Source of the DNA: Gordonia terrae
Lineage (GTDB): Bacteria; Actinomycetota; Actinomycetes; Mycobacteriales; Mycobacteriaceae
Direction: 5' to 3'
Length of the DNA stretch: 64,000 nucleotides
Assembly: GCF_001698225.1 (NCBI RefSeq)
Contig: NZ_CP016594.1
Coordinates: 3,348,001 to 3,412,000, forward strand
Below the pieces are notes generated by a model. That model did not search any database, was not told the origin of the DNA, and saw only the letters and a list, made by a program, of their open reading frames with translations. The translations under genes were made by a program, and so were the position numbers. Shown here piece after piece: positions 35,813 through 48,679 of this stretch; position 1 is the first letter of the stretch; every line of letters begins with the position of its first letter.

Positions 35813-37155
35813 GCCTGCTCTCCGGGTTTCTGGACGTCCGACGACTCCGACAGGGTGGCCTCGTCCTGCGACGGCGGGGCGTCGAACAATCCGAACCAGC
35901 GTGCGGCGGTGTCCACGTCCTTGTCGCCGCGGCCGGAGAGGCTGACGACGATGATCGCGCCCTCCCCCAGCTCCTGCCCGAGTTTCAGTGCGCCGGCGAC
36001 CGCATGGGCCGATTCCACCGCGGGGATGATGCCCTCGCGGCGGCTGAGCAGCGCGAGCGCGTCCATCGCCTCGGTGTCGGTGATCGGCCGGTACTCCGCG
36101 CGTCCGGTGTCCTTGAGGTAAGCGTGCTCCGGACCGACGCCCGGATAGTCCAGACCCGCCGAGATCGAATGGGATTCGATGGTCTGTCCGTCCTCGTCCT
36201 GCAACAGATACGAGTAGGCGCCCTGGAAAGCGCCGGGGGTTCCGCCGGTGAATGTCGCAGCGTGACGGCCGGTCTCGACGCCGTCGCCGGCCGCCTCGAA
36301 ACCGACGAGCCGGACACTCTGGTCGTCGATGAACGGATGGAAGATGCCGATCGCGTTGGAACCGCCACCGACACAAGCGGTCACCGCGTCGGGCAGGCGT
36401 CCGGCCTTCTCCAGGATCTGAACACGGGCCTCGAGCCCGACGATGCGCTGCAGATCGCGCACCATGACCGGGAACGGGTGCGGCCCGGCTGCGGTGCCGA
36501 AGCAGTAATACGTGTTGTGCGCGTTGGTGACCCAGTCACGCATGGCCTCGTTGATCGCGTCCTTCAGGGTCGCCGAGCCGTTGTCGACGGCGATCACCTC
36601 GGCGCCGAGGAGACGCATGCGGGCGACGTTGAGCGCCTGCCGGTCCGTGTCGACCCGGCCCATGTAGATCACGCACTCGAGGCCGAGGAGCGCGCACGCG
36701 GTGGCGGTGGCGACCCCGTGCTGGCCCGCACCGGTCTCGGCGATGATGCGGTGTTTGCCCATCCGCTGGGCCAGGAGTGCTTGTCCGAGAACGTTGTTGA
36801 TCTTGTGTGAACCGGTGTGGTTCAGGTCCTCGCGCTTGAGGAAGATGCGCGCCCCGCCCGCGAACTCGGACAACCGCTGCGCCTCGTACAGCGGAGACGG
36901 ACGTCCGGCGTAATCGCGCTGCAAACGGTCGAGTTCGGCGAGGAAATCGTCGTCGGCGCGGACCTTCTGGAACGTGGTGGTGACCTCGTCGATGACGGCC
37001 ATCAACGCCTCGGGGACATGGCGACCGCCGTACACACCGAAGTGCCCGTGCTCGTCGGGTTCGATGGAGCTCCGGGTCGTCAGTCCCACGCTCGCGGTGG
37101 GCAGCGGCGCGGCCCCGGCGGCATCGGTACGGGCGGAATCAGGATGAGCGGTCAC
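35809..37155 (-). CDS. trpB: Tryptophan synthase beta subunit
   Basis: A 448-residue PLP enzyme that condenses indole and serine. The PLP lysine is about Lys118 in HTGSHKINN. The [10 protein letters not shown] phosphate site and the [13 protein letters not shown] loop (indole and subunit contacts) are intact. The first 35 residues are a poorly conserved extension, common in actinobacterial TrpB. The start is GTG 37155; an internal start closer to the [13 protein letters not shown] block is possible but would remove nothing essential. It lies 61 bases after trpC and overlaps trpA. Confidence 0.96.
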   Translation of the reverse strand: MTAHPDSARTDAAGAAPLPTASVGLTTRSSIEPDEHGHFGVYGGRHVPEALMAVIDEVTTTFQKVRADDDFLAELDRLQRDYAGRPSPLYEAQRLSEFAGGARIFLKREDLNHTGSHKINNVLGQALLAQRMGKHRIIAETGAGQHGVATATACALLGLECVIYMGRVDTDRQALNVARMRLLGAEVIAVDNGSATLKDAINEAMRDWVTNAHNTYYCFGTAAGPHPFPVMVRDLQRIVGLEARVQILEKAGRLPDAVTACVGGGSNAIGIFHPFIDDQSVRLVGFEAAGDGVETGRHAATFTGGTPGAFQGAYSYLLQDEDGQTIESHSISAGLDYPGVGPEHAYLKDTGRAEYRPITDTEAMDALALLSRREGIIPAVESAHAVAGALKLGQELGEGAIIVVSLSGRGDKDVDTAARWFGLFDAPPSQDEATLSESSDVQKPGEQA

Positions 37156-37216
37156 TTCAACTCACAGACGATCGGGCCGACAGATCACGCGGACCGACTT
37201 CGGCCCGGACGAATTG

Positions 37217-38035
37217 TCAGCGAACAGGTTTCGGGCACGAGGGGTGAGTGCCCGCGGTGACGAGCTCACGGACCGCGGCACGCGGGTCACCACTCGTGAC
37301 GAGACCTTCACCGACGAGTACCGCATCCGCGCCGGCACCGGCGTACGCCAGCAGATCGGCGGTGCCGCGCACACCCGACTCGGCGATGCGGATGGTCTCG
37401 GTCGGCAGACCGGGCGCGATACGCGAGAACGTGTCGCGCTCGACCTGCAGGGTCTTGAGATTGCGGGCATTGACGCCGACGACCGAGGCCCCGGCTTCGA
37501 GAGCACGGCTGGCCTCTTCCTCGGTGTGCACCTCGACGAGTGCGGTCATACCCAGGCTCTCGGTGCGGTCGAGGAGCGAGGCGAGCACGTTCTGCTCGAG
37601 GGCGGCGACGATCAGCAGGATGACATCGGCTCCGTGGGCGCGGGCCTCGTGGATCTGATAGGTGCCGACGATGAAGTCCTTGCGCAGGACCGGGATGTCC
37701 ACGGCCGCACGAACCGCGTCGAGGTCGGCGAGCGAACCGCGGAACCGGCGCTCCTCGGTGAGCACGCTGATGATGCGTGCACCACCCTCTTCGTATGCGC
37801 GGGCGAGTTCGGCTGGGTCGCCGATGCTGGCGAGCTCGCCCTTCGACGGGCTCGCGCGCTTGACCTCGGCGATGACGCCGATGCCGGGCTGGCGCAGCGC
37901 CGCCAGCGCATCCTTGGGTGCGGGAGCCTTGGCCGAGGCCGCCTTGACCGACGCGAAGTCGACCACGGCCTCACGAGCCGCGACGTCGGCTTTCACTCCC
38001 TCGATGATCGATTCGAGAACGTTGGGCACGCTCAC
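37217..38035 (-). CDS. trpC: Indole-3-glycerol phosphate synthase
   Basis: A 272-residue TIM barrel that converts CdRP to indole-3-glycerol phosphate. Active-site blocks are [14 protein letters not shown] (about 54-67), [35 protein letters not shown] (about 114-135, Lys and Glu), [20 protein letters not shown] and [10 protein letters not shown]. The N-terminus has no PRA-isomerase fusion. GTG 38035 has GGGAG about 10 bases upstream. A possible -10, TACCCT, lies 37 bases before the start (minus strand, 38072-38077), so the gene may also have its own promoter. Confidence 0.96.
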   Translation of the reverse strand: MSVPNVLESIIEGVKADVAAREAVVDFASVKAASAKAPAPKDALAALRQPGIGVIAEVKRASPSKGELASIGDPAELARAYEEGGARIISVLTEERRFRGSLADLDAVRAAVDIPVLRKDFIVGTYQIHEARAHGADVILLIVAALEQNVLASLLDRTESLGMTALVEVHTEEEASRALEAGASVVGVNARNLKTLQVERDTFSRIAPGLPTETIRIAESGVRGTADLLAYAGAGADAVLVGEGLVTSGDPRAAVRELVTAGTHPSCPKPVR

Positions 38036-38199
38036 AGCGACTTGCTCCCTTCTCTCTCGACGTGTGATCTCAGGGTAGACGGGCGGTCCGGGCCGGGTGC
38101 GGCCGGGTTGGCCCATCTGTGACCTCGCCCCGCCGGTGGGTACTCCGCCGGCCCCGGTGTCGGAGGAGTGATCCCGCGCACCCGGTCTCCGGGCACGGG

Positions 38200-39003
38200 T
38201 CAGCGACGGTCGGGATCGGTGGGGTCGGTCGGATCGATTCCGGTGTCGAGCGCGTCCCACATCATGCGTTCGTTGGCGCCCGGCGGCGTCGGATCCGCCG
38301 TCGGTTCCGCCGAGTCGGCGTCGTCCCCGGACCCCGGTTTCCCGGACCCGGCGGCTCCGGTCCCGGCCGTCCCGGTCGGCGTCGTCCCGGAGTGTGCCTC
38401 GGTGGCCTTGCGACGCTCGTAGTCGGCGAAGATCTCGGTCTCGATCTCCTCGCGCCGCGCGGCCGGGGTGGTGTACTTCGACGATCGGGTGGCGCCCTTC
38501 GCGACACGCATCAGGGCCACCGCCGCGCCGACGGCACAGAGGGTGCCGGCGAGGACGAGGAGGGCCGCCAGGGTGTTGGTGTCGACGTAGAGCACCACGT
38601 AGCGATCGGGAATGCTGCCCGCGTCCGCCGCATAGTCCGAGTCGGCGCCGCCGGTGATCAGCGAGATCGCCGGGAAGGCGGCCAGGACGCCGCCCACCGC
38701 GACCAGGATCGCGACGACTCGAAGGGCCCACCCGCGCACCGACAGCGCCGCGAGGATGCCCGCCAGGTAGACCAGTGCCAGCGGGGTGAGCCAGGGACTC
38801 CAGTCCCCGCCGTTGACCTCGAACGCGCGCTGCGGGGACAACCCGTCCTCGGCCGAGACGGTGGCCCAGGTCATCCGGCTCGCCCCCCAGAAGGCGGCCG
38901 CGGCGGCCGCCATCAGCAGCGCCGCGATGACCTGCAGGCGGCGGACGGACCTGCGGCGCGTCGTCTCGGCGTCGGGCCCGGTTCCTGGTTCGGCAGAGGT
39001 CAT
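38200..39003 (-). CDS. Tryptophan-biosynthesis-associated membrane protein (TIGR02234-like)
   Basis: A 267-residue protein with about four membrane helices (about 22-40, 72-92, 96-120 and 143-167), followed by a cytoplasmic tail rich in Gly, Pro, Asp and Thr. It matches the actinobacterial Trp_oprn_chp family (Rv1610 in M. tuberculosis), always found between trpE and trpC. Its function is unknown; transport or complex anchoring has been suggested only by location. Its ATG overlaps the trpE stop (ATGA), so translation is coupled. The 164 bases between it and trpC hold no clear feature besides a possible trpC promoter. Confidence 0.9.
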   Translation of the reverse strand: MTSAEPGTGPDAETTRRRSVRRLQVIAALLMAAAAAAFWGASRMTWATVSAEDGLSPQRAFEVNGGDWSPWLTPLALVYLAGILAALSVRGWALRVVAILVAVGGVLAAFPAISLITGGADSDYAADAGSIPDRYVVLYVDTNTLAALLVLAGTLCAVGAAVALMRVAKGATRSSKYTTPAARREEIETEIFADYERRKATEAHSGTTPTGTAGTGAAGSGKPGSGDDADSAEPTADPTPPGANERMMWDALDTGIDPTDPTDPDRR

Positions 39004-40574
39004 GAGGTCTCACCCACCCGTCGCATCGTCGAGGCGGCGGCGACGGCGTTGAGCACCGCGGTCGCCTTGTTACGCGCCTCGTTGTATTCGTACTCGGGCT
39101 CACTGTCGGCGACCACGCCGCCGCCGGCCTGCACGAACGCCTTGCCGCGTGCGAGCAGCGCGGTGCGGATCGCGATGGCGGTGTCGGCGTTGCCGGCGAA
39201 GTCGATGTAGCCCACGATCCCGCCGTACAGACCCCGGCGGGTCATCTCGTGTTCGTCGATGAGTTCCATCGCCCGCACCTTCGGGGCCCCGGTGAGCGTT
39301 CCGGCCGGGAAACAGGCCGTCACGGCGTCGAGGGCGTGCTTGTCGTCGCGGAGGGTTCCCGACACGGTCGAGACGAGATGCATGACGTGGCTGTAGCGCT
39401 CGATGTGCCGGTAGTCGCTGACCTTGACCGTGCCGGGCACGCACACGCGGCCGAGGTCGTTGCGGCCGAGGTCGACCAGCATCAGGTGTTCGGCGTTCTC
39501 CTTCTCGTCCTCGATCAGCCCCTTGCCGAGCAGGTGGTCTTCTTCCTCGGTCGCGCCGCGCCAGCGTGTACCCGCGATCGGATGCGTGGTCGCGACCCCG
39601 TCGGCCACGGTGACGAGTGCCTCGGGGCTGCTGCCGACGATGGTGAACGGCTTGCGCGCGATCGCGTCGGGCGAGCCGGTGTCGCTGTGCTCCTCGGTGC
39701 CGGGCATCCGCAGCAGATACATGTACGGACTCGGGTTCGAGGCGCGCAGTACCCGGTACACGTCGAGGGGGTCGGCGTCGGAGTCCATCTCGAAGCGCAT
39801 CGACGGCACGACCTGGAAGGCCTCGCCCGCCTCGATCTCACCGACCAGGTCGGTGACGATCTCGCTGTACTCCGCGAGGGAGCGTTGCGCGGTGAACTCG
39901 GGCCGCGGGCGGTCGAAGGTCGACACCGTCGACGGCGCTGGTGCGGCGAGCGCCTCGGTCATCCGATCGAGCCGGGCGAGGGCGTCGGCGTAGGCGTGCT
40001 CCACCCGGTCGTCGGAGCCGTCCCAGTTCACCGCGTTCGCGATGAGCGTGATCGTGCCCTCGTGATGGTCGACCGCGGCGAGGTCGGTGGCCAGGACCAT
40101 CATCATGTCGGGGAGGCCGAGGTCGTCGACCGTGGTCTCGGGCAGACGTTCCAGCCTGCGGACCATGTCGTAGGCCATGAAGCCGACGAATCCTCCGGTC
40201 AGCGGCGGCATCCCGGGCAGCGGGTCGGTCTGCAGGACGCGCAGCGACTCCGCCAGCACCTCGAGCGCGTCACCGCCCTCGGGTGCGCCGACCGGCACCG
40301 ACCCCCACCAGTGCGCCTGCCCGTCGACGACGGTCAGGGCCGACGGCGCACCGGCGCCGATGAACGACCACCGGGACCAGGATCGCCCGTTCTCGGCGGA
40401 TTCCAGCAGGAAGGTCCCCGGACGGTCACCCGCGAGCTTCCGGTACGCCGACAGCGGCGTCTCGGAGTCGGCGAGGACCTTGCGCGTCACCGGCACCACG
40501 CGGTGATCGCGCGCGAGATCCAGGAACTCCGCGAGAGTCGTCGTGGCGGCCGCTGCGCCGGTACCGGACGTCAT
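39000..40574 (-). CDS. trpE: Anthranilate synthase component I
   Basis: A 524-residue chorismate-utilising enzyme that makes anthranilate with TrpG, which is not in this window. The N-terminal feedback region has [18 protein letters not shown] (about 56-73). The C-terminal catalytic blocks are [23 protein letters not shown] (about 330-338), [48 protein letters not shown] and [13 protein letters not shown] 40574 is chosen; it overlaps the TGA of a 59-residue tautomerase gene (ATGA). The previous codons (to 40601) would only extend into that gene. No Trp-rich leader or attenuator is seen upstream. Confidence 0.96.
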   Translation of the reverse strand: MTSGTGAAAATTTLAEFLDLARDHRVVPVTRKVLADSETPLSAYRKLAGDRPGTFLLESAENGRSWSRWSFIGAGAPSALTVVDGQAHWWGSVPVGAPEGGDALEVLAESLRVLQTDPLPGMPPLTGGFVGFMAYDMVRRLERLPETTVDDLGLPDMMMVLATDLAAVDHHEGTITLIANAVNWDGSDDRVEHAYADALARLDRMTEALAAPAPSTVSTFDRPRPEFTAQRSLAEYSEIVTDLVGEIEAGEAFQVVPSMRFEMDSDADPLDVYRVLRASNPSPYMYLLRMPGTEEHSDTGSPDAIARKPFTIVGSSPEALVTVADGVATTHPIAGTRWRGATEEEDHLLGKGLIEDEKENAEHLMLVDLGRNDLGRVCVPGTVKVSDYRHIERYSHVMHLVSTVSGTLRDDKHALDAVTACFPAGTLTGAPKVRAMELIDEHEMTRRGLYGGIVGYIDFAGNADTAIAIRTALLARGKAFVQAGGGVVADSEPEYEYNEARNKATAVLNAVAAASTMRRVGETS

Positions 40575-40750
40575 CCGAGCGGCTCGCCGCCGACGCCCCA
40601 CTGATTACGCGGAACCTCCGTGATCGTCACCCAGACCGAATCGGGGTTCTTGCCGGTCGCCTTGGCGTAGGCCTCGGTGACCGCGGCGATCGTCTCGCGT
40701 TTCACGCGATCGGACAGTCCCGGCGTCTGCGAGATCTGGATGAGGGGCAT
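40571..40750 (-). CDS. 4-oxalocrotonate tautomerase-family protein
   Basis: A 59-residue protein of the classic short 4-OT size. After Met comes Pro, the catalytic general base of the superfamily ([17 protein letters not shown]). The rest matches the fold: [14 protein letters not shown] (helix), then VWVTITEVP (strand) and NQWGVGG near the end. The physiological substrate is unknown. It sits between hisI and trpE and its stop overlaps the trpE ATG, so trpE translation is probably coupled to it. AAAGGCGG lies upstream of the ATG. A role near chorismate or phenylpyruvate chemistry would be speculation. Confidence 0.9.
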   Translation of the reverse strand: MPLIQISQTPGLSDRVKRETIAAVTEAYAKATGKNPDSVWVTITEVPRNQWGVGGEPLG

Positions 40751-40826
40751 GGACGCACCGCCTTTCGAAGGTCTCGAGTTGTGACGAGTTCCCGGGCGGT
40801 CTGTCCCGGGACTCGTGTCTGGGGCT

Positions 40827-41228
40827 CTATTCTGCTGGGTCCGGCGAGCCCGGCCCGGCGTCGGCCCCGGAATCGGGTCCCGCGTCGATCCCGAACGTCA
40901 GCGACTCGGTGTCGAAGCAACTGTGATTGCCGGTGTGGCAGGCCGCGCCGACCTGGTCGACGACCAGCAGCACGGTGTCCCCGTCGCAGTCGATCCGGGC
41001 GTCGTGCACGTACTGCGTGTGCCCGCTGGTCTCCCCCTTGACCCAGTACTCCTGGCGCGACCGCGAGTAGTAGGTGCCCTTCCGCGTGGCCAGCGTGCGC
41101 TCGAGCGCGACGTCGTCCATCCAGGCGACCATCAGCACCGTCCCGGTGCTGCGTTCCTGGGCCACCGCGGTGAACAGGCCGTCGGAGTTTCGTTTCAGGC
41201 GTGCGGCGAGATCGGGATCGAGGGCCAT
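40827..41228 (-). CDS. hisI: Phosphoribosyl-AMP cyclohydrolase
   Basis: A 133-residue zinc enzyme that opens the purine ring of PR-AMP (third step of histidine synthesis). Family blocks are [20 protein letters not shown] (about 34-53), [19 protein letters not shown] (about 56-74), [13 protein letters not shown] with a metal Cys, and CHTGNHSCF with further Cys ligands. There is no HisE fusion. ATG 41228 has AGGAAGGA 5-6 bases upstream; an earlier in-frame start at 41258 lacks that. Confidence 0.96.
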   Translation of the reverse strand: MALDPDLAARLKRNSDGLFTAVAQERSTGTVLMVAWMDDVALERTLATRKGTYYSRSRQEYWVKGETSGHTQYVHDARIDCDGDTVLLVVDQVGAACHTGNHSCFDTESLTFGIDAGPDSGADAGPGSPDPAE

Positions 41229-41268
41229 CAGCGTCCTTCCTGGTCGGTTCGGGAGCACATGGGACTCC

Positions 41269-42042
41269 TCATCGGACGGTGATCCCGGCGTCGCGCATGG
41301 CCGTCTTCACCTCGGCCACGGTGAGTTCACCGAAGTGGAAGACCGAGGCCGCGAGAACGGCGTCGGCGCCCGCCTCCACGGCCGGTGCGAAGTCCTCGAT
41401 GCGGCCGGCGCCGCCGCTGGCGATGACCGGCACCGACACCGCGGCGCGCACGGCCGTCAGCATGCGCAGATCGAAGCCCTGCTTGGTGCCGTCGGCGTCC
41501 ATCGAGTTCAGCAGGATCTCCCCCACGCCGAGATCTTGGCCGCGGCGTGCCCATTCGACGGCGTCGATTCCGGTGCCCTTGCGGCCGCCGTGGGTCGTGA
41601 CCTCCCAGCCCGACGGCGTGGGCTCCGACCCCGCCGGCACGGTCCGCGCATCCACCGACAACACGATGCACTGCGAGCCGAAACGACGGCTCATCTCGGC
41701 GAGCACATCGGGCCGGGCGATGGCCGCCGTATTGACGCTGACCTTGTCGGCCCCGGCGCGCAGCATGGTGTCGACGTCGTCGACGGTCCGGATGCCGCCG
41801 CCGACGGTGAGCGGGATGAAGACCTGATCGGCAGTGCGCTTGACGACGTCGATCATCGTCGACCGTCCCGAGCTCGACGCGGTGACGTCGAGGAAGGTCA
41901 GCTCGTCCGCACCCTCGCGGTCGTAGCGCTCGGCCAGTTCGACCGGGTCGCCTGCATCGCGCAGGTTGGCGAAGTTGACGCCCTTGACCACACGGCCGTC
42001 GTCGACGTCGAGGCACGGGATGACCCGGGTCGCCAGCGTCAT
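41269..42042 (-). CDS. hisF: Imidazole glycerol phosphate synthase cyclase subunit
   Basis: A 257-residue TIM barrel that uses PRFAR and ammonia from HisH to form IGP and AICAR. The catalytic Asp residues lie in [17 protein letters not shown] (about 8-24) and [15 protein letters not shown]. Phosphate sites are [12 protein letters not shown] and [13 protein letters not shown]. Its ATG overlaps the stop of the inositol-monophosphatase-type gene (ATGA), and AAGGAG lies inside the end of that gene. Confidence 0.97.
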   Translation of the reverse strand: MTLATRVIPCLDVDDGRVVKGVNFANLRDAGDPVELAERYDREGADELTFLDVTASSSGRSTMIDVVKRTADQVFIPLTVGGGIRTVDDVDTMLRAGADKVSVNTAAIARPDVLAEMSRRFGSQCIVLSVDARTVPAGSEPTPSGWEVTTHGGRKGTGIDAVEWARRGQDLGVGEILLNSMDADGTKQGFDLRMLTAVRAAVSVPVIASGGAGRIEDFAPAVEAGADAVLAASVFHFGELTVAEVKTAMRDAGITVR

Positions 42043-42950
42043 CGTCGGGTCTCCTTCGGGGTGGTGAAATCTGGGTTGATGGAGTCTGGGGTGATGGAGT
42101 CTGGGGTGATGGGGTCTGGGGTGATGGAGTTTGGGGCCCATTCCGGGACCGTCTCGGCGATGACACCCATCAGCTCGGCGTGCACGGTCGGTGTGCCCGC
42201 GACCAGGGACGGCGAGGCCACCGTCCACGGCCGGCCGGCGATGTCGGTCGCCACGCCGCCTGCGGCACGGACCAGTGCGGCGCCCGCGGCGTTGTCCCAG
42301 GGGTGCCGGCCGAAGGCGATCGCCCCGCCGAACACGCCGGCTGCGGTGAAGGCCATGTCGACCCCCGTCGACCCGGTCATGCGGATCCGGGCGGCACGCG
42401 TGCTCAGTTCGCGCAGGAGGTCGGCGCGGCGCGAGCCGGGGTACCTGCCGCCACCGCGGGCATCGAAGGGTCCGAAGGCGATGGCCGCCTCGGCGAGGAC
42501 GGGGTCGGGGGCCGGCGGAGCGGGCTCGCCGTCGATGAGCAGCGGGCCGTCGACGTGTGCGGCATACCGGCGCCCCACGAGCGGGAGCCAGGTCATCCCG
42601 AGGGTGGCCTCGCCGTCGACCACGAGACCGAGCAGGATTCCGGTGAGCGGCAGCCCCGCCGAGTAGTTGAACGTGCCGTCGATCGGGTCGAGCACCCACA
42701 CCGGCCCGTCGACGACGTCGGCACCGCCGAACTCCTCACCGTGCACCGGGATCTGCGTGCGATCGGCGAGCTCGGCCCCGATGTGCCGTTCGAGATCCAG
42801 GTCGATCTGCGTGGCGAAGTCGGTGCCGCCCTTGTTGATCGCGCTCGGTGCGCCCTGCCCGTCGACGAATCGGTCGACCGCGGCGTCGAGGATCGACCCG
42901 GCGGTGTCGAGCAACCGGGGCAGGTCGAGAGAGGTGTCGGACGAGCTCAT
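42039..42950 (-). CDS. Inositol monophosphatase-family protein (likely histidinol-phosphatase)
   Basis: A 303-residue Mg-dependent phosphatase. Metal-binding blocks are [31 protein letters not shown] (the DxxDGT motif, about 83-93) and [14 protein letters not shown]. In M. tuberculosis the same slot holds impA. In several actinobacteria an IMPase-family enzyme (HisN) supplies histidinol-phosphatase activity, and no other histidinol-phosphatase is visible in this cluster, so that role is likely. The C-terminal 28 residues are an odd repetitive tail ([15 protein letters not shown]...) encoded by tandem 15-bp repeats. It overlaps hisA by one base and hisF by four. Confidence 0.88.
   Translation of the reverse strand: MSSSDTSLDLPRLLDTAGSILDAAVDRFVDGQGAPSAINKGGTDFATQIDLDLERHIGAELADRTQIPVHGEEFGGADVVDGPVWVLDPIDGTFNYSAGLPLTGILLGLVVDGEATLGMTWLPLVGRRYAAHVDGPLLIDGEPAPPAPDPVLAEAAIAFGPFDARGGGRYPGSRRADLLRELSTRAARIRMTGSTGVDMAFTAAGVFGGAIAFGRHPWDNAAGAALVRAAGGVATDIAGRPWTVASPSLVAGTPTVHAELMGVIAETVPEWAPNSITPDPITPDSITPDSINPDFTTPKETRR
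42073..42132. repeat. Four tandem 15-bp repeats at the 3' end of the IMPase gene
   Basis: Units start at 42073, 42088, 42103 and 42118, with consensus GGGGTGATGGAGTCT and 1-2 changes per copy. Read on the minus strand they encode Ile-Thr-Pro-Asp-Ser-type pentapeptides. The array ends 30 bases before the hisF start, so copy-number change would shift neither frame. Confidence 0.9.
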
Positions 42951-43693
42951 CAGACCCCGGCGACCGCGCTCAGCGCCTCCGGCAACGTGAAGCGGCCCGC
43001 GTAGAGCGCCTTGCCGACGATGGCGCCCTCGACACCCTGTCCGGTGAGGCCGGCGATCGCGACCAGATCCTCGATGGCCGAGACTCCGCCCGAGGCCACG
43101 ATCGGGGCGTCGGTGGCCGCCGCGACCTCGGCGAGCAGGTCGAGGTTCGGACCCTGCAGGGTGCCGTCCTTCGACACGTCGGTGACCACGTAGCGGGCGC
43201 ATCCGTCGCGGTTGAGCCGCTCAAGGACCTCCCACAGATCGCCACCGTCGGTCACCCAGCCACGACCGCGAAGGCGGTAGGAGTCACCGTCACGGATCAC
43301 GTCGAGACCGACCGCGATGCGGTCGCCGTGTTCGGCGATCGCGCGGGCACACCATTCCGGGTTCTCCAGCGCGGCGGTGCCGAGGTTCACGCGGGTGCAG
43401 CCGGTCGCGAGGGCGGCCGCCAGCGAATCGTCGTCGCGGATGCCGCCGGACAACTCGACCTTCACGTCGAGTTCGCCGACGACGCCGGCCAGCAGGTCGC
43501 GGTTGTCGCCCCGGCCGAAAGCCGCGTCGAGGTCGACGAGGTGGATCCACTCCGCGCCGTCCCGCTGCCACGCCAGCGCGGCATCGCGCGGCGAGCCGTA
43601 GGAGGTCTCGGTGCCGGCCGCGCCCTGGACGAGGCGGACCGCCTGCCCGTCGGCGACGTCGACGGCGGGAAGGAGTTCGAGGGTGCTACCCAT
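42950..43693 (-). CDS. priA: Bifunctional ProFAR isomerase / PRA isomerase (HisA/PriA)
   Basis: A 247-residue TIM-barrel Amadori isomerase. Blocks are [20 protein letters not shown] (about 6-25, first catalytic Asp), [12 protein letters not shown], the RVNLGTAAL phosphate site, [16 protein letters not shown] (about 168-183, second Asp) and [12 protein letters not shown]. In actinobacteria this protein (PriA) handles both ProFAR (His) and PRA (Trp) and replaces TrpF. No trpF lies in the trp genes here, which fits. It links the his and trp pathways in the same gene block. Confidence 0.95.
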   Translation of the reverse strand: MGSTLELLPAVDVADGQAVRLVQGAAGTETSYGSPRDAALAWQRDGAEWIHLVDLDAAFGRGDNRDLLAGVVGELDVKVELSGGIRDDDSLAAALATGCTRVNLGTAALENPEWCARAIAEHGDRIAVGLDVIRDGDSYRLRGRGWVTDGGDLWEVLERLNRDGCARYVVTDVSKDGTLQGPNLDLLAEVAAATDAPIVASGGVSAIEDLVAIAGLTGQGVEGAIVGKALYAGRFTLPEALSAVAGV

Positions 43694-43759
43694 GGGTGAA
43701 TCTGTCCTGTCTGTTCTGGATCGAGGGATTCGGCTGTCGGGACGTGCTCGGGTGTCGGG

Positions 43760-44098
43760 TCAGGCCGGGTGGTGACCGTCGCGCGCCGCGATCAGGTCCG
43801 CCCGGGCGCGGTCGACCATGCGGTTGGCAACGGTACCGATCGCGGCGATCATCGCCGCCACCGCCACCAGCGCGGCGACGAGTCCGGCGACCGGCGACCA
43901 GCGCGCACAGAGCGCGATGATCGGGATGGAGACGATCAGGACCAGCACACCCGCACCGAGAGCGTAGAAGGCGAGTTTCGCGATCGAGAAACCGGCGGGC
44001 GCCGATGCGGCGTCGGCCGGCCCGGACTCGATCGGTGAGCCGCGGTGTCCGTCGCCGTGCCCGGGGTCGTCGTCCGGGCGCGGCGTGCCGCCGGTCAC
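43760..44098 (-). CDS. His-cluster small membrane protein
   Basis: A 112-residue protein. The first 37 residues are hydrophilic (Pro/Asp/Gly/His-rich). Two membrane helices follow (about 40-62, [20 protein letters not shown], and 68-92, [19 protein letters not shown]), then a charged end. Proteins of this type are often found next to hisH in Gordonia and Rhodococcus; I know no function. Its ATG overlaps the hisH stop (ATGA). Confidence 0.8.
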   Translation of the reverse strand: MTGGTPRPDDDPGHGDGHRGSPIESGPADAASAPAGFSIAKLAFYALGAGVLVLIVSIPIIALCARWSPVAGLVAALVAVAAMIAAIGTVANRMVDRARADLIAARDGHHPA

Positions 44099-44732
44099 GA
44101 GAGTCCCCGAACCCAGTTCTCCAGCAGGTGGGCGCCGGCGTCACCGGATTTCTCGGGGTGGAACTGGGTGGCCGACAGCGGCCCGTTCTCGACCGCGGCG
44201 AGGAAGCGCCCGCCGTGTTCGGCCCAGGTCAGTCTGGGTGCACGCAGCCGAGAGCCGTCGCTGTCCATCTCCCACGCCTGTGCGGCGTAGGAGTGCACGA
44301 AGTAGAAGCGGGTGTCGGCGTCGAGCCCGTCGAACAGGACCGACCCCTCGGGCGCGTCGACCGTGTTCCACCCCATGTGCGGCAACACCGGCGCGGGCAG
44401 CTGCGTCACGCTGCCCGGCCACTCCCCGCACCCGTCCGCCTCGACGCCGAACTCGACGCCGCGTTCGAAGAGGATCTGCATGCCGACGCAGATGCCCAGG
44501 ACCGGCCGGCCCCCGGCGAGCCGGCGACCGACGATCCGGTCGCCCTTCACGGCGCGCAGACCTTCCATGCAGGCGGCGAAGGCGCCGACGCCGGGCACGA
44601 CGAGGCCGGTGGCGTTCAGGGCGGTGTCGAAGTCGGAGGTGACGGTCACCTGTGCCCCGGTGCGTTCCAGCGCGCGCTGCGCCGACCGCAGGTTGCCCGA
44701 CCCGTAGTCGAGGATGGTGACATCGACGGCGC

Positions 44733-44736
<4 letters not shown>
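44095..44736 (-). CDS. hisH: Imidazole glycerol phosphate synthase glutaminase subunit
   Basis: A 213-residue class I amidotransferase that feeds ammonia to HisF. It has the N-terminal [11 protein letters not shown], the oxyanion strand PGVGAF, the nucleophile Cys in [11 protein letters not shown] (about 82-92), and the His/Glu pair in [10 protein letters not shown] (about 191-200). The GTG start overlaps the hisB stop (GTGA). Confidence 0.96.
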
Positions 44737-47859
<3,123 letters not shown>

Positions 47860-47886
47860 GATCTCTCCTGGTGGCTGCGGATTTAC

Positions 47887-47906
47887 CCGACAAGGATACG
47901 TGTCGG
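47887..47906. promoter_or_regulatory. Inverted repeat between hisD and the hemerythrin-type gene
   Basis: CCGACA (47887-47892) and TGTCGG (47901-47906) are separated by AGGATACG. It lies 27 bases upstream of the hisD start in the divergent intergenic region, a reasonable operator position. Six-base arms are short and no regulator is next to it. Confidence 0.4.
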
Positions 47907-47990
47907 ATGCCAGTGGGTTTCTGGTGCGGGTGGTGCGACGGTTCTTCTACGGTGGACAACGGAATCGCCCACGACCGTGAGGACGCGAAA

Positions 47991-48473
47991 GTGTGCCAAT
48001 ACTGCGGGTGCCGGGACATGCCGTTGCTCCGCGACTACACCGCCGAACACGAACGGGCCGTGAACCTCGGCGGCGACGCGGTGCGGGCGCTCGATGCCGA
48101 CGACCGCGACACCGCCCGCCGGCTCGCGGACCGGCTCGTGATCGAACTGCGGTCACACTGGCGCGGCGAGGAAGACGGATTGTTCGCCCAGTTGCTCGAC
48201 ACCGACCGGGACCTCTTCGCCGGGTACATCGACCCGCTCATCGCCGAGCACCGGGAGCTCAATGCGTTCCTGACGTCGATGGACCTGTCCGATCCCGCCG
48301 ACCGCGACCGGTTCCGACGCGAGGTCGACGGGCTGCACCGGCACATCGCGAAAGAGGAGGACGCACTGTTCCCCGCGTCGGTGACGACTCTCGACGGGGA
48401 TCAGTGGGATGCCGCGATCGCCGCCTGGGAGCACGCGCATCCCGGGGAGAAGCTGCTCGACCACGGCGTGTAG
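47991..48473 (+). CDS. Hemerythrin HHE-domain protein with N-terminal CxYCGC motif
   Basis: A 160-residue protein. The N-terminus MCQYCGCRDMPLLRDYTAEHE is the usual beginning of this actinobacterial hemerythrin-like group. The helical bundle then supplies iron-ligand His/Glu residues in TAEHE, ELRSHWRGEEDGLF, IAEHREL and LHRHIAKEEDALFP. It probably binds a di-iron centre and senses or buffers O2/NO, but that is inference. GTG 47991 is chosen because GAGGA lies 7 bases upstream and it gives the family N-terminus; in-frame starts at 47871 or 47907 would add an unrelated stretch. It is divergent from hisD. Confidence 0.85.
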   Translation: MCQYCGCRDMPLLRDYTAEHERAVNLGGDAVRALDADDRDTARRLADRLVIELRSHWRGEEDGLFAQLLDTDRDLFAGYIDPLIAEHRELNAFLTSMDLSDPADRDRFRREVDGLHRHIAKEEDALFPASVTTLDGDQWDAAIAAWEHAHPGEKLLDHGV

Positions 48474-48634
48474 GCGTCGGGAGGGTGCCCACACGCCTGC
48501 CTGAGCTGGGTCGCCGGGCTGACCAGATGGCGCCTACCACACGACACCGACAGTTCCCACCGCCCGCAGATTGCATCAATAGGTTTGCGCGACAACATAT
48601 CTCGAATCCTCCGCTGCCCGATTCTCGTGTACAC

Positions 48635-48650
48635 TCGAACGTACATTCGC
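48635..48650 (+). promoter_or_regulatory. SOS (LexA) box-like site in the HNH gene promoter
   Basis: TCGAAC-GTAC-ATTCGC matches the actinobacterial SOS box TCGAAC-N4-GTTCGA with a perfect left half and 4 of 6 in the right half. It overlaps the end of a TACACT -10 hexamer (48630-48635), where LexA would block transcription. It lies 30 bases before the HNH gene start. The surrounding 206-base gap has nothing else I recognise. Confidence 0.6.
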
Positions 48651-48679
48651 ATCAACGGTTCTCGGGGGAGGTGACCGTC

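Noticed and set aside
40751..40826. Trp attenuator or leader peptide upstream of trpE
   Set aside because: No run of Trp codons or alternative hairpins is seen here. The gene directly before trpE is a tautomerase, not a leader.
42073..42132. Regularly repeated 15-bp units as a possible CRISPR-like array
   Set aside because: The units are directly adjacent without spacers and lie inside a coding region, so they are a coding tandem repeat.
47871..47990. N-terminal extension of the hemerythrin-type protein with an extra CxxC (GFWCGWCDG)
   Set aside because: The family begins at MCQYCGC-like sequence, and GTG 47991 has a good ribosome site. The extension overlaps the hisD promoter region and its inverted repeat.
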